Source: Planctomycetaceae bacterium | Lineage (GTDB): Bacteria > Planctomycetota > Planctomycetia > Pirellulales > Pirellulaceae | Assembly (NCBI GenBank): GCA_027487485.1 | Contig: JAIYDN010000002.1 | Span: forward strand, 1 to 64,000 | Direction: 5' to 3' | Length of the DNA: 64,000 nt | In this document: piece by piece, positions 11,785 through 22,300 of the stretch | How positions within the stretch are numbered: the first letter of the stretch is position 1 | Layout of the letters: each line of letters opens with the position of its first letter | Notes under the pieces: generated by a model | Told to the model about the DNA's origin: nothing | The model's input: only the letters and a program-made list of their open reading frames with translations | Databases searched by the model: none | Position numbers and translations under genes: made by a program

Positions 11785-13692
11785 ATGCGTAAAAGATTCA
11801 GCTTGCACCACGTTGTCGCTGTACTGAGCCTTGTTGGCTGTACCAACCTGTTCGCTCAGACACCCCCTGAAAATGTTGATGCCGAGATGGTGAAGAAAAT
11901 TCGGGAAGAGGGGCTTGAGCGATCGAAGGTGATGGAATCCATCAGCTACCTTACCGACGTCTATGGACCACGATTGACCGGTTCACCACTCACTCGCATC
12001 GCCGGCGAATGGACCAAGGATAAGCTTGCAGAGTGGGGATTGGAAAACAGTCACTTGGAAAGCTGGGGGCCTTTCGGACGTGGATGGACTCTGGAAGGCA
12101 GCACCGTCAATTTGGTGGAACCCCACTTCAGCTCTTTGATTGCCTATCCTAAAGCCTGGACCCCTAGCACCCCCAAGACGATTCGTGGTGAGCCAATCTA
12201 TTTGGATGCGAACACCCCTGAAGAGCTAGAAAAGTTTCGAGGCAAGTTGGGACGAGCCATTGTGCTGATCAGTCCTCCCAAAGAAGTCAAGGCATGGTTT
12301 GAACCGCCAGCCACACGACAGACGGATGAATCGCTGTTGGGTTTGGCAAACGCTGAGGTTAGCTCACAACGTAGACGACGTCCCGAATCATCCCCAGCAG
12401 CTGGTAGTCCAAGTAGCACGGGAAGTCCAACAGGAACCGAACAGCCGAGCGCCCCAGCTACTCCCGCGACCGATTCATCACAAGCTTCCAAGCAACCAGC
12501 TCCGCGTGGCGCCCAATCCATTCAAAATGATAAATGGCAATTAGCCTATGACGAAGGGGCTGCCGTGGTTCTGGAACCAGGTAGAGGAGACGGCGGTACC
12601 GTGTTCGTTGCCTCAGCGACACTACCGCGTCGCGCAGATCCTGCACGCGACGATCGCAGCCCAAGCGAAGGTGGTAATCCCTTCAGCCGCGGCCCACGTC
12701 CCTGGGCAACAGATCCACCAACAGTCATCCCTCAGTTAGTCTTAGCAGCAGAACACTACAACCGAATTGTCCGTATGCTTCAAAAAGGAGCACACCCCAA
12801 ACTGGAGATCGACGTCGAAGCTCACTACCACGATGGTGAGCCAAACAGCTTCAACATCATCGCGGAAATTCCTGGAACGGACCTCAAGGACGAAATCGTC
12901 ATGCTGGGCGGGCACTTTGATTCATGGCACGCCGGCACGGGAGCCACCGACAATGCGATCGGTGTCGGGGTTGCATTAGAAGCGGTGCGAATTTTGAAAA
13001 CTATCGGCGCCCAACCAAGACGAACAATTCGGATCGCCCTTTGGACCGGCGAAGAACAAGGGCTACTTGGTTCGCGAGCCTACGTTGCGGATCACTTTGG
13101 TAGCGTTAAGGCTGCACCGCGCAGCGAACCAAACCCGACGAGCGATGCACCTCGAGAACGTCCAAAGCAAACGTATGAATTGAAGCCAGAGCACGAGAAG
13201 TTTTCAGCCTACTTTAACCTGGACAATGGCGCAGGCAAAATTCGTGGCATCTACCTTCAAGGGAACGAAGCGGCTCGGCCTATATTCCGCGCTTGGCTGG
13301 CCCCCTTTGCTGATCTTGGGGCAAGTACTATTACATCCTCCAACACCGGTGGGACAGATCACCAATCGTTCGACGGGATCGGGCTTCCAGGTTTCCAATT
13401 CATCCAAGACCCATTGGAGTACGACACTCGAACGCACCATTCCAGCATGGATGTTTACGAACGAGTTCAAGAAGAGGATGCAAAACAGGCCTCCATCATC
13501 ATGGCAACCTTTGTTTACCATGCTGCGATGCGAAACGAGAAGCTGCCTCGCAAACCCCTTGATGGTGAAGTAATCGCAGCACCGACGGTCCAATCTGCAC
13601 CTGATGCAGCAGCGACTACGACGCCAGTTCCAGCAGTCTTTGTACCGGCATTGCCTGTCCCTGCCACGGAAGCACAACCTGTTGGTCAATAG
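11785..13692 (+). CDS. Secreted M28-family zinc metallopeptidase
   Basis: 635 residues with an export leader (hydrophobic stretch then LFAQ; an LVGC lipobox-like site at ~15-18 makes a lipoprotein possible). A PA-type insert domain is followed by the M28 catalytic domain. Zinc-ligand motifs are clear: GGHFDSWHAG near residue 374, ATDNAIGVGVALEA, the GEEQGLLGS glutamate pair near 423, and THHSSMDVYERV near 550. A low-complexity Pro/Ser/Thr insert (~190-240) and a Pro/Ala/Thr tail are unusual but common in planctomycete exported proteins. It should act as an aminopeptidase or carboxypeptidase outside the cytoplasm. Monocistronic, with a strong hairpin just downstream. Confidence 0.93.
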   Translation: MRKRFSLHHVVAVLSLVGCTNLFAQTPPENVDAEMVKKIREEGLERSKVMESISYLTDVYGPRLTGSPLTRIAGEWTKDKLAEWGLENSHLESWGPFGRGWTLEGSTVNLVEPHFSSLIAYPKAWTPSTPKTIRGEPIYLDANTPEELEKFRGKLGRAIVLISPPKEVKAWFEPPATRQTDESLLGLANAEVSSQRRRRPESSPAAGSPSSTGSPTGTEQPSAPATPATDSSQASKQPAPRGAQSIQNDKWQLAYDEGAAVVLEPGRGDGGTVFVASATLPRRADPARDDRSPSEGGNPFSRGPRPWATDPPTVIPQLVLAAEHYNRIVRMLQKGAHPKLEIDVEAHYHDGEPNSFNIIAEIPGTDLKDEIVMLGGHFDSWHAGTGATDNAIGVGVALEAVRILKTIGAQPRRTIRIALWTGEEQGLLGSRAYVADHFGSVKAAPRSEPNPTSDAPRERPKQTYELKPEHEKFSAYFNLDNGAGKIRGIYLQGNEAARPIFRAWLAPFADLGASTITSSNTGGTDHQSFDGIGLPGFQFIQDPLEYDTRTHHSSMDVYERVQEEDAKQASIIMATFVYHAAMRNEKLPRKPLDGEVIAAPTVQSAPDAAATTTPVPAVFVPALPVPATEAQPVGQ

Positions 13693-13717
13693 TTTCGCCA
13701 CGTTCAAGAAATAGGAA

Positions 13718-13750
13718 CGAATGGACATGCCATCGAGACATGTCCATTCG
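13718..13750 (+). terminator. Hairpin after the M28 peptidase gene
   Basis: A perfect 12-base stem, CGAATGGACATG with CATGTCCATTCG, and a 9-base loop, 26 bases after the stop codon. No run of T follows, so it may be a bidirectional or RNA-stabilising hairpin rather than a classical intrinsic terminator. Confidence 0.65.
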
Positions 13751-13917
13751 GCAAATATGAAACAGGCATTGATAATAGGTTTCTGTTAAGAATCAATGAT
13801 ATTCGAGTATCCCAATACCCAGAATAGCGAACGCTGGGTACAAACAGAGTCGAAGTCGAATGAAAAGCACACTCGATATAACTCTCAAGAACACACTATC
13901 TTCCTAGTCGTTGCAAC

Positions 13918-16563
13918 ATGAAGAATTCACGTCGGTATCAACGCCAAAGCGTTCAAGCCTTACAGTCGTTTGCCTATATCTTTTTTGTCATGATTGGTTG
14001 TGGCACGGCGTTGAGCCAAGACCAGGCGATTGTATCAAAGCCGATTCAACTACCCGGTTTAAAAGCCACAGGTGAAACGCTACTTCCCAACGGTTGGTCG
14101 CTGAAACCTGTCGGGGAACAAATCGAATTGGGGGACTTCCCCAGCCATATCGAATTGTCTCCAGACGGAGAATTCGCAGCCGTGTCACACAGTGGATGGG
14201 GGACGCATGAAGTCCGAATCGTCCGGCTATCCGATCGAAAAGTTGTTTCATCGGTCACGATCGATCAAACATTCCGTGGTATCGACTTCTCAACCGACGG
14301 AAAGCGACTTTTTTTAAGCGGAGCAGAAGATGAATGTATCTATGTGTACGATCATCGCGCTGGCTTTCTGAGTCTGAATCAAAAAATTCAGTTGGTCTTA
14401 CCGAAAGAAACATTTGTTGTTTCGGGTATTCGCGAGTTCAAGAACGGATCGATGCTGATCGCTTGCGGTATGGTCGCCAACCAAATTGCGTTTGTGCCAC
14501 TAAACACTGCTCAGAACGTACCCGTCGAAACCATTGCGAAAAAAGTGCTCAACGAAGACGGTAAAGAAGTTCTCCAAGTGAATGTTACACCAGGTGTCGA
14601 AATGATCGATTTGCCGAGCGGTAGCTTTCCTTTGGATGTAGTGATTTCTCCCGATGGAAATAGAGCTATGGTCAGCCTCTGGGGACGCGCCTCGATCGCG
14701 GTTATCGACCTCGCAACCAAGAAATTGACAGCAGAATGGTCGGTCCGAAGCCATCCTACGGAAATGCAGTTTCTGGATGACGGGAAACTACTTTTGGTCG
14801 GTTGTGCCGATGACAATTCTGTTTTGATGCTCTCCACAGATACCGGTGCTACAAAAGAAGTGATTCGAACATCGCTTTACTCAACCACACGTAACGGTAG
14901 CACGCCAAACAGCCTTTCTGTTTCCAATGACCAAAAGGTGCTGATCGTTGCCAATGCGGACAACAACAACATCGTTATGTTCGACATCTCTGAACGAGGA
15001 GAGTCGAAATCGCTCGGTTTCATTCCTGTAGGTTGGTATCCGACCAGCGTTCGATTTTCTAACGATGGAAGTCAAATCTTTGTTGCTAATGGAAAAGGTC
15101 TTACTTCGCGGGATAACAACAAGGGCCCAAATCCCCTGAATGATCCTCCTAAACAAGTACGTGAGTACATCGGTGGGTTGTTTAAAGGAACACTCAGTGT
15201 TATTCCTTCCCCCTCGCCATCGCAAATGGCAAAATGGACCAAAGACGCATACGCCGTCTCGCCGCTGCGTCCTGACGAAGAACCCGTTCTTCAATCCCTC
15301 GCTTCCGAATCTGCGATACCAAGCAAAGTCGGCGAACCCTGCCCAATCAAGTATTGCTTCTACATCATCAAGGAAAACCGAACCTACGATCAAGTCTTTG
15401 GCGATATAGCTAAAGGGAACGGCGATCCTAATCTTTGCATCTTCCCAGAAAAAGTAACCCCAAATCACCACGCGCTAGTCAACGAATTTGTACTGCTAGA
15501 CAACTTCTACGTCGAAAGTGAAGTAAGTGCAGACGGACATGAATGGTCGATGGCTGCTTACGCAACCGACTTTGTCGAGCGTGTATGGCCACTGAACTAT
15601 CGTGGCGGACGCGGCAAGATCGGATACACTTCCGAAGGCGCCTACGATATCGCGGTCCCCTCCAGTGGATACATTTGGGACAAATGCGCTAAGAACAATG
15701 TTTCTTTCTTTAGCTTTGGTGAGTTCATTCAAAATGCGAAAGTTCCTGGCGAGCCAGGCAAGGCACGAGTCGCATCGTTAGAAGGACACTTCGACCCGCT
15801 CTATCGGTCCTATGATCTCGATTACCTAGATGTCGATCGAGCAGACCGGTTTGCAGAACGCTTGGCTCAATTCGAACGAGAAAACAACATGCCTCAGTTC
15901 GTAGTCCTGCGAATAGGCAATGACCATACCAGCGGAACTCGACCTGGAAAGAAGACGCCCACGGCTATGGTTGCCGACAACGATCTTGCCTTAGGAAAAA
16001 TTGTAGAGACCATTTCCAATAGCAAATACTGGACAGAATCTGCCATTTTCGTTGTGGAAGATGATGCCCAAAACGGCTCGGACCACGTGGATGCCCATCG
16101 CACCGTAGCTCTTGCCATCAGCCCCTACATTCGTCGCAACACGGTGGATTCCACCCTGTACACGACATCCAGCATGCTGAGAACCATGGAGCTCATTTTA
16201 GGGTTGGACCCAATGACTCAGTTTGATGCCGCCGCCAACCCTATGTACGCATCGTTTGGCAAGACACCCGATTTCAAGCCCTACGAAGCGTTGCCATCGT
16301 TGGTCGACCTGAACACGCTGAACACGAAGCTGTCTTGGGGTGCTGCCGAGTCCGAGAAAATGGACCTGACACGCGAAGATGCTGCCGACGACCTGCTGCT
16401 TGGCGATATCGTATGGCGAAGCGTTCGCGGTGCTGATTCGCCGATGCCGGCTCCGGTTCGCGCAGCGTACGTCTTTGTTAGCCCCGATGAGGATGAAGAT
16501 GACGATGAAGAGAACGAACAAGAGGAAATGGACGAAGCCAAAGACGAAGACATTCAAAAGTAA
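13918..16563 (+). CDS. Secreted YVTN beta-propeller / phosphoesterase protein
   Basis: 881 residues with an export leader ending near GTALSQ. Residues ~60-420 form a seven-bladed YVTN-type propeller (repeats such as LSPDGEFAAVSHSG, ISPDGNRAMVSLWG and VSNDQKVLIVANADNN). Residues ~480-790 are a phosphoesterase (PF04185-like) domain with KENRTYDQVFGD, ADGHEWSMAAYATDF, VLRIGNDHTSG and EDDAQNGSDHVDAHR, holding the expected metal ligands. The last ~30 residues are extremely acidic (EDEDDDEENEQEE). Such propeller-phosphoesterase fusions are common in Planctomycetes and Acidobacteria; the substrate is not known. It ends 6 bases before a convergent gene, leaving no room for a separate terminator. Confidence 0.88.
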   Translation: MKNSRRYQRQSVQALQSFAYIFFVMIGCGTALSQDQAIVSKPIQLPGLKATGETLLPNGWSLKPVGEQIELGDFPSHIELSPDGEFAAVSHSGWGTHEVRIVRLSDRKVVSSVTIDQTFRGIDFSTDGKRLFLSGAEDECIYVYDHRAGFLSLNQKIQLVLPKETFVVSGIREFKNGSMLIACGMVANQIAFVPLNTAQNVPVETIAKKVLNEDGKEVLQVNVTPGVEMIDLPSGSFPLDVVISPDGNRAMVSLWGRASIAVIDLATKKLTAEWSVRSHPTEMQFLDDGKLLLVGCADDNSVLMLSTDTGATKEVIRTSLYSTTRNGSTPNSLSVSNDQKVLIVANADNNNIVMFDISERGESKSLGFIPVGWYPTSVRFSNDGSQIFVANGKGLTSRDNNKGPNPLNDPPKQVREYIGGLFKGTLSVIPSPSPSQMAKWTKDAYAVSPLRPDEEPVLQSLASESAIPSKVGEPCPIKYCFYIIKENRTYDQVFGDIAKGNGDPNLCIFPEKVTPNHHALVNEFVLLDNFYVESEVSADGHEWSMAAYATDFVERVWPLNYRGGRGKIGYTSEGAYDIAVPSSGYIWDKCAKNNVSFFSFGEFIQNAKVPGEPGKARVASLEGHFDPLYRSYDLDYLDVDRADRFAERLAQFERENNMPQFVVLRIGNDHTSGTRPGKKTPTAMVADNDLALGKIVETISNSKYWTESAIFVVEDDAQNGSDHVDAHRTVALAISPYIRRNTVDSTLYTTSSMLRTMELILGLDPMTQFDAAANPMYASFGKTPDFKPYEALPSLVDLNTLNTKLSWGAAESEKMDLTREDAADDLLLGDIVWRSVRGADSPMPAPVRAAYVFVSPDEDEDDDEENEQEEMDEAKDEDIQK

Positions 16564-16569
16564 TTTTGT

Positions 16570-16998
16570 TTAGTCGGAAGCTTGCAATAATCGATCAATC
16601 TGCTTCACCGCCAAGGACAATGATTTGGCGGCCATCTTAAAATTCATGTGGCCGGAAACCTCGGGTTGTAATTCAACGAACTCGGCTGTCACAGCCCGAA
16701 GTTTTCCAATCTTTTTTCGAGCTATCTTAAGATAGCGTTGGGCATCTCCCGAATCCAAAGATGGGCCCAAAGCAAGCATAAAATCATACAAGCCTCGATG
16801 GACTTCGGCTAATTCTTCATCATCGGTTGCTTCATCCGAGTGCTTCAAAAATGTCCTGACCATCCAAACATGGCTGATCCAGTTGTCGATCTCCGACATC
16901 ATCGCAATTTGGGCAGACGAGCCCGCGCCGGCTTCGCTGATTTCTGTGGAAGCTAGTTCTTGATCGCTATCGAGTTCGTCTTCGTGATTTTCCTGCAT
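16570..16998 (-). CDS. Hypothetical acidic helical protein downstream of nitroreductase
   Basis: About 142 residues from the ATG at 16996-16998; a TTG four codons earlier is possible. The N-terminus is strongly acidic and disordered-looking, then helices with WISHVWMVRTFLKHSDEA and DAQRYLKIARKKIGKLRAV. I do not recognise the family. The start lies 12 bases after the nitroreductase stop, so the two genes are probably co-transcribed. Codon use resembles the neighbours, which supports a real gene. Confidence 0.7.
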   Translation of the reverse strand: MQENHEDELDSDQELASTEISEAGAGSSAQIAMMSEIDNWISHVWMVRTFLKHSDEATDDEELAEVHRGLYDFMLALGPSLDSGDAQRYLKIARKKIGKLRAVTAEFVELQPEVSGHMNFKMAAKSLSLAVKQIDRLLQASD

Positions 16999-17010
16999 GC
17001 CGTTTCTCAA

Positions 17011-17661
17011 TTACAACCGGGAGATTACTTCATCGGGTTGGAAGCGAATTTTGGGAGCCGTTGCATATTTATCCTCTGCATGTCGGTAGCCCATCGCACA
17101 TCCCACTACACAAGTATAGTTCGTGCCCGCTAAGCCGAGAAGTTGATCGTATTCGTGGGCAACGATTCCTTCCATCGGACAGGCATCAATTCCTAACACA
17201 GCAGCGGACGCCATCAATTGACCCAATGCGATATAAGCCTGTTTGCTGCTCCAAACAAGCTCATGACCAGCGATGTTTTTGAGGAACCCAAGGATCATTT
17301 GGCGGTAGGGTGCAAGGCTTTCGATGGGTACGCTACGGATTGACGCAGTGGTCTCCAAAAAGTGATCGACATACTCGACACTCACCGTTTTTAAACTCGC
17401 AAGTACAACCATGTGCGAACAGTCTTTGGGCTGCGGTTGGTTCCATGAGATCGAAGGAAGCTTGGCCTTCAATTCAGCAGATTGGACGATCAGAAACTTC
17501 CAAGGTTGGAGACCAAAACTGCTGGGGGTTAACACCAGACTTTCTTCCAATTTGGCCCATGTCTCTGGATCGATAGAGCGAGCAGGGTCGAAACGCTTTA
17601 CCGCGTAACGCCATTTCAGCGAATCAACCAGTTCGTCTGCGTTTAAGGAGGAATCAGTCAT
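17011..17661 (-). CDS. Nitroreductase-family NAD(P)H:flavin oxidoreductase
   Basis: 216 residues. Family marks: KWRYAVKRFDPAR at the FMN-binding start, LTPSSFGLQPWKFLIVQS, the AYIALGQLMASAAVLGIDAC helix and the PMEGI segment before the C-terminal half. This is the NfsB-like class of dimeric FMN enzymes that reduce nitro compounds, quinones or flavins. First gene of a likely two-gene unit with the small acidic protein downstream. ATG start at 17659-17661 with only a weak ribosome-binding site. The substrate cannot be inferred from sequence. Confidence 0.9.
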   Translation of the reverse strand: MTDSSLNADELVDSLKWRYAVKRFDPARSIDPETWAKLEESLVLTPSSFGLQPWKFLIVQSAELKAKLPSISWNQPQPKDCSHMVVLASLKTVSVEYVDHFLETTASIRSVPIESLAPYRQMILGFLKNIAGHELVWSSKQAYIALGQLMASAAVLGIDACPMEGIVAHEYDQLLGLAGTNYTCVVGCAMGYRHAEDKYATAPKIRFQPDEVISRL

Positions 17662-17888
17662 TTATGTTTCTCGTTCGTCAATAATGGGAAAATGTTCGAA
17701 CACGCGTTCCAGATAGTGAGTGTTTCTGGACGCAACGCATTGAATTCAACCACGTCACTTGTAACATGACCAAGGAAAGTGGTCGAGCCCGAATCCTACA
17801 TGCCAGCGTCACGTTCGATTGAAATACGACTACGCTACAATGGATTCGAATCCTCAGTTCGTCCCAAAAAGTCCCTAAGAGCTTGAAC

Positions 17889-18914
17889 ATGAATCCTACT
17901 GACCTCTCCGTCCCCGACCCTAGTCTTGTTCTGGAATTGCTAGAAGCATTTCGCAAATCCAAAGTGATGTTTGCGGCTGTTGAATTGGGGGTGTTTGACG
18001 TTTTAATTTCGGAAACAACTCTGGACGATCTGGTTAACAAGTTACAGTGCGATCGCGTAGCGTTGATGACGTTGCTAGACACATGCACCTGCCTGGGTCT
18101 ACTCTCGAAACGTGGGGACTCCTATGTGAACACACCGGTCTCGACCACGTACCTTACTCAAGCGAGCCAACGCCGGATGACTGGGTACATTCACTACTCG
18201 AATCGTGTCATGTGGAAGATGTGGGGCAACTTGGAAGATACAGTTCGCGAGGGAACTCATCGATGGAAGCAGACTTTTGATTTCGATGGCCCCATTTTTT
18301 CGCACTTCTTCAAGACAGAAGAAGCCATGAACGAATTTTTAATGGGGATGCATGGCTTTGGCTTGATCACCTCGCCCACCATCGTCAACGCGTTTGACTT
18401 AAGTCGTTTTCGAGTGATGGCGGATCTGGGTGGAGCAACAGGACACTTGGTTCTAGCAGCCTGCCAACGTTATCCTGAATTGCAGGGAGTCGTTTTTGAC
18501 TTGCCGCATGCGCTGGGGCTTGCACGAAAAATGATTCAGGAATCATCCGTTGCAGACCGATTGCAAGTGATGGGGGGCGATTTCTTTCGCGATCCACTTC
18601 CGACAGCAGATCTTTATGCATTGGGGCGCATACTTCATGATTGGAACGATGAGCATGCGCAGCAATTAATCCAACGGGCCTATGATGCCTTGCCCTCGGG
18701 AGGTGGACTTCTGATCGCAGAAAAAATCTTAGCTGAAGATTCGACAGGCCCGAGATGGGCTCTGTTGCAAAGCATGAACATGCTGGTATGCACCGAAGGC
18801 CGAGAACGCACGGTGGCCGAGTATGGCAAGATGCTTTTCCAAGCAGGCTTCACTCAAGTGGAAGTTATAAGAACCTCTGTTCCATTAGATTGTATCCTGG
18901 CCATCAAACCCTAA
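17889..18914 (+). CDS. SAM-dependent O-methyltransferase (ASMT/COMT-like family 2)
   Basis: 341 residues from the ATG at 17889 (a TTG two codons earlier is possible). The N-terminal winged-helix dimerisation domain (to ~100) is followed by a Rossmann methyltransferase: MADLGGATGHLVLAACQRYP binds SAM, VVFDLPHAL is motif II, and GRILHDWNDEHAQQL contains the catalytic histidine typical of plant-type O-methyltransferases. Bacterial relatives methylate hydroxyls of aromatic or polyketide compounds; no biosynthetic cluster is present, so the substrate is open. The gene stands alone and is followed by a repeat array. Confidence 0.88.
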   Translation: MNPTDLSVPDPSLVLELLEAFRKSKVMFAAVELGVFDVLISETTLDDLVNKLQCDRVALMTLLDTCTCLGLLSKRGDSYVNTPVSTTYLTQASQRRMTGYIHYSNRVMWKMWGNLEDTVREGTHRWKQTFDFDGPIFSHFFKTEEAMNEFLMGMHGFGLITSPTIVNAFDLSRFRVMADLGGATGHLVLAACQRYPELQGVVFDLPHALGLARKMIQESSVADRLQVMGGDFFRDPLPTADLYALGRILHDWNDEHAQQLIQRAYDALPSGGGLLIAEKILAEDSTGPRWALLQSMNMLVCTEGRERTVAEYGKMLFQAGFTQVEVIRTSVPLDCILAIKP

Positions 18915-18927
18915 TGTTCTCGTGAAA

Positions 18928-19150
18928 GAATCTGGCCACAGATCCCTCAAAACATGTAGTGGATCTGGCCACAGATCCCGCCATAGCAAGTAGTGGATCT
19001 GGCTACAGATCCCTCCATGGTACGTAGTGGATCTGGCTACAGATCCCTCCATGGCAAGTAGTGGATCTGGCCACAGATCCCTCCATGGCAAGTAGTGGAT
19101 CTGGCTACAGATCCCTCCATGGTACGTAGTGGATCTGGCCACAGATCCCT
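18928..19150. repeat. Seven-unit array of GGATCTGGCCACAGATCC stem-loops, 34-base period
   Basis: Six units start at 18961, 18995, 19029, 19063, 19097 and 19131, exactly 34 bases apart, with a slightly degenerate first unit at 18928. Each contains the inverted repeat GGATCTG-GCCA (or GCTA)-CAGATCC preceded by GTAGT. The intervening 16 bases are also nearly constant (CTCCATGG...AAGTAGT), so this is a tandem array and not a CRISPR. The array fills the gap after the methyltransferase gene. Confidence 0.92.
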
Positions 19151-19175
19151 CCGCAAAATTCATTTCAGACCAAAA

Positions 19176-19199
19176 GGGCCTCGTAGCCTCGTCCACTAC
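19176..19199. repeat. Single TAGTGGACGAGG-family unit next to the array
   Basis: On the minus strand this reads GTAGTGGACGAGGCTACGAG followed by GCCC, the same core as at 11647-11748 and 28268-28321. It stands 26 bases after the GGATCTGG array and in the opposite orientation. Confidence 0.75.
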
Positions 19200-19356
19200 C
19201 ATGCCTGACAAAAAGGCATCGTCCCACTCACTAGGATCTTTGGACGCAAAACTGTCGCAATTAGGCTTTTTGCAGCCGCTTCTAGGATAAAATAGAGCTG
19301 GCCGCGTGCCCCTCCCCCCCTGCCTAATCCCCACCGCTTCAGCACCATTCCAACCA

Positions 19357-22300
19357 ATGATTGCCCAAGAAAACCACATCCTTCGCGAGCTTTCAAAAAG
19401 GCTAGTTCGATTCACCCAATCGATTTGTGCTGTGGCTTGTGTTGTGGTTTGCCTGGCGAGCACTTTGTATTCGCAATCCACGCCAACCGATTTCATGTCT
19501 TCGGTCGAGCCTATTTTTAAATCGCATTGCATTCAATGTCATGGTCCCGATAGTCAAGAAAGTGGATATCGACTGGATGTACGTGAAATCGCATTTCAAG
19601 GAGGCGATAGCAGTGAGATCGCAATTGTACCCTCCTCGTCCAAAACCAGTCGCCTTCTTGCGTTGGTTCGCGGCGACGAACCTAATCTGATGATGCCACC
19701 TAAAGACAGCGGTGTTCCTGCACTGTCTGAGTCCGAAGTAAAAACGATTTCCGAGTGGATCGATGCGGGAGCGGAATGGCCAGAATCTGCAACGGCGACT
19801 TTACCCAATCCATTCAACTGGTGGGGCCTAAAGCTTCTCGAAAGGCCGAAGCATCCCATAGAAGCGAACAACCCGATCGACGCCTTTATCCGCGCCAAGT
19901 TGAATGAGCACAGCCTTGTGCTTTCCCAAGAAGCAGATGCAAGAACACTTTGTCGAAGACTCTATTTCGATCTTATCGGTTTGCCTCCATCTCCATCGCA
20001 AATGGCTGCGTTCGAAACCGCCTTTCTTCAGAACAAAGATGCGGCCTACCTTGAGCTCGTCGATACGCTTTTATCCAGCGAACACTATGGTGAAAAGTGG
20101 GCAAGGCATTGGCTTGATGTCGTGCATTATGGCGACACCCATGGATACGACAAAGATCAACCCCGCCCTAACGCTTGGCCTTATCGTGACTACGTGATCC
20201 GATCCTTGAATCAGGACAAACCCTATCGCCAGTTCATTCGCGAACAAATCGCTGGCGATGTACTTTACTCCGACACCCGCGACGGCATCGAGGCACTAGG
20301 ATTTTTGTCGGCAGGACCTTGGGACTTCATTGGACACGTCGAAGTGAACGAGTCCAAAGTCGATGGCAAAATAGCCCGACACATGGATCGCGATGACATC
20401 CTGGGAAACGTGGTTGGAACACTGTGCAGTTCTACGATCCAATGCGCACAATGCCATAACCACAAGTTCGATCCTTTTTCTCAGGAAGATTATTACTCAC
20501 TTCAAGCCGTTTTCTCAGCGATCGATCGAGCTGACAAGACATACGATCACGACGAATCTGTCGCAAAACGACGCAGAGAATTTTCTTCACAGAAAAAGCA
20601 GCTAACCAATCGGTTAGAATCGCTTGAAACATCGATTCGAGAACAGTGTTCGCCCGACCTTCAAGAACTCGACACCGCAATTTCCAAAGCGGAGAAATCG
20701 AGCAACCCAACACGCCCGAACGAATATGGATGGCACAGTGGCATCGCCAACGAACAATCGGTTACGAAGTGGGTCCAGGTCGATCTGGGCGAGTCCCTCT
20801 CCTTAGAGAAAATCATTCTACAACCAACTTGGGATGACTTTCATTCGATCGGAGCAGGCTTCGGATTTCCAAAGCGTTTTCGAATTGAACTCAGCGACGA
20901 TCCAACCTTCGAATCGACGACCTCCCTGGTTGTCTCGCAGGAACAAAACGACTATGCCAACCCTGGTATCCAGCCTCAAGCTTTCCCATGTCACGGACAA
21001 GCCGGTCGTTACATTCGTGTAACGGCAACAAGACTCGCTCCACGCATGAATGATTTTATCTTCGCGTTCGCAGAATTAAGAGCCTTGGATGTTTCAGGAA
21101 ATGAAGCTGCGATTGGTAGACCGGTGGAGTCGCTGGACAGCATCGAAGCCCCAGTACGATGGGCCGCAAAGAACTTAACCGACGGGCTCTATCCTATCGA
21201 CGCTAATCCAGGAAACCTCCAAGAACTGCAGGAAAAACGAGCTCATTTGATCGCCAGCCGAGTCGACAAAGCAACGTTAGCCGAAAAAGATTCGGCGCTC
21301 GGACAACTGGCAGACATCGAGAGCAAAATAGCCGGCCTTCCTTCTCCAAGCCTTGTGTATGCGGGAACCGTGCACCGTGGAACTGGAAATTTCATTGGCA
21401 CCGGAGGGCAAAATGGGAAACCGCGTCCAATTCACTTGCTGGCTAGGGGGCAGGTAACTCGACCTATGCGTGAAGTCACCCCCGGAACTATTTCCACGGG
21501 TTCGATTCTTCCCAATCGTTTTCCATTGGAATCCAATGCTTCCGAAAGCGATCGCCGTATAGCGATGGCAGAATGGATTGTCGCCAATGACAACCCGCTC
21601 ACATGGCGGAGTATTGTCAATCGCGTTTGGCAATATCACTTCGGGATCGGAATAGTCGCAACCTCCAACGACTTCGGCAGAATGGGAGAATTGCCATCGC
21701 ACCCCGAGCTTCTAGATTGGTTGGCTATCGAGTTTCGCGATCAAGGAGGCTCACTGAAGGAACTTCACCGGTTGATTGTAACTAGCGACACCTACCGTCA
21801 AGCATCATCGACAAGGAACGATAAAGCACGCGAAATTGATCCTTACAACCGAATGCTTTGGAAACAGAATCGCCGAAGGCTTGATGCCGAAGCGATTCGA
21901 GATTCCGTTCTAACCGTTGGTGGCACGCTTGATGTTTCCAAAGGGGGCCCTGGATGGCAAGATTTTGTGGTCACGAATCCCGAGCATTCACCACACTACG
22001 AATATCGATTGGCAGATCCTAACGACAAGAAAACGTGGCGTCGATCGATTTATCGTTTCATTGTTCGCTCTCAAACACAGCCTTTTTTGACGGTACTAAA
22101 CTGCGCCGATCCCTCGATGCGGGTCGAACGACGAAACGAAAGCGACTCCTCTCAACAAGCATTAGCGCTACTCAACAACCGCTTTATGTTAGTTCAATCG
22201 AAACAGTTTGCCGCACGAGTTCAACAGGAAGCAGGAAGCACCATGGATGCTCAAGCGGAACATGCATATCAACTTGCAACAGGTAGTCGATTGACACAAC

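Noticed and set aside
18928-19150. CRISPR array from regular 34-base spacing
   Set aside because: The whole 34-base unit is repeated, including the would-be spacers, and no cas genes are present; it is a tandem stem-loop array.
18885-19532. 215-codon minus-strand frame over the repeat array
   Set aside because: It is a by-product of the repeated units (repeated LLAMEGSVARSTTYHGG pattern), without a domain, and overlaps the leader of the PSCyt1 gene.
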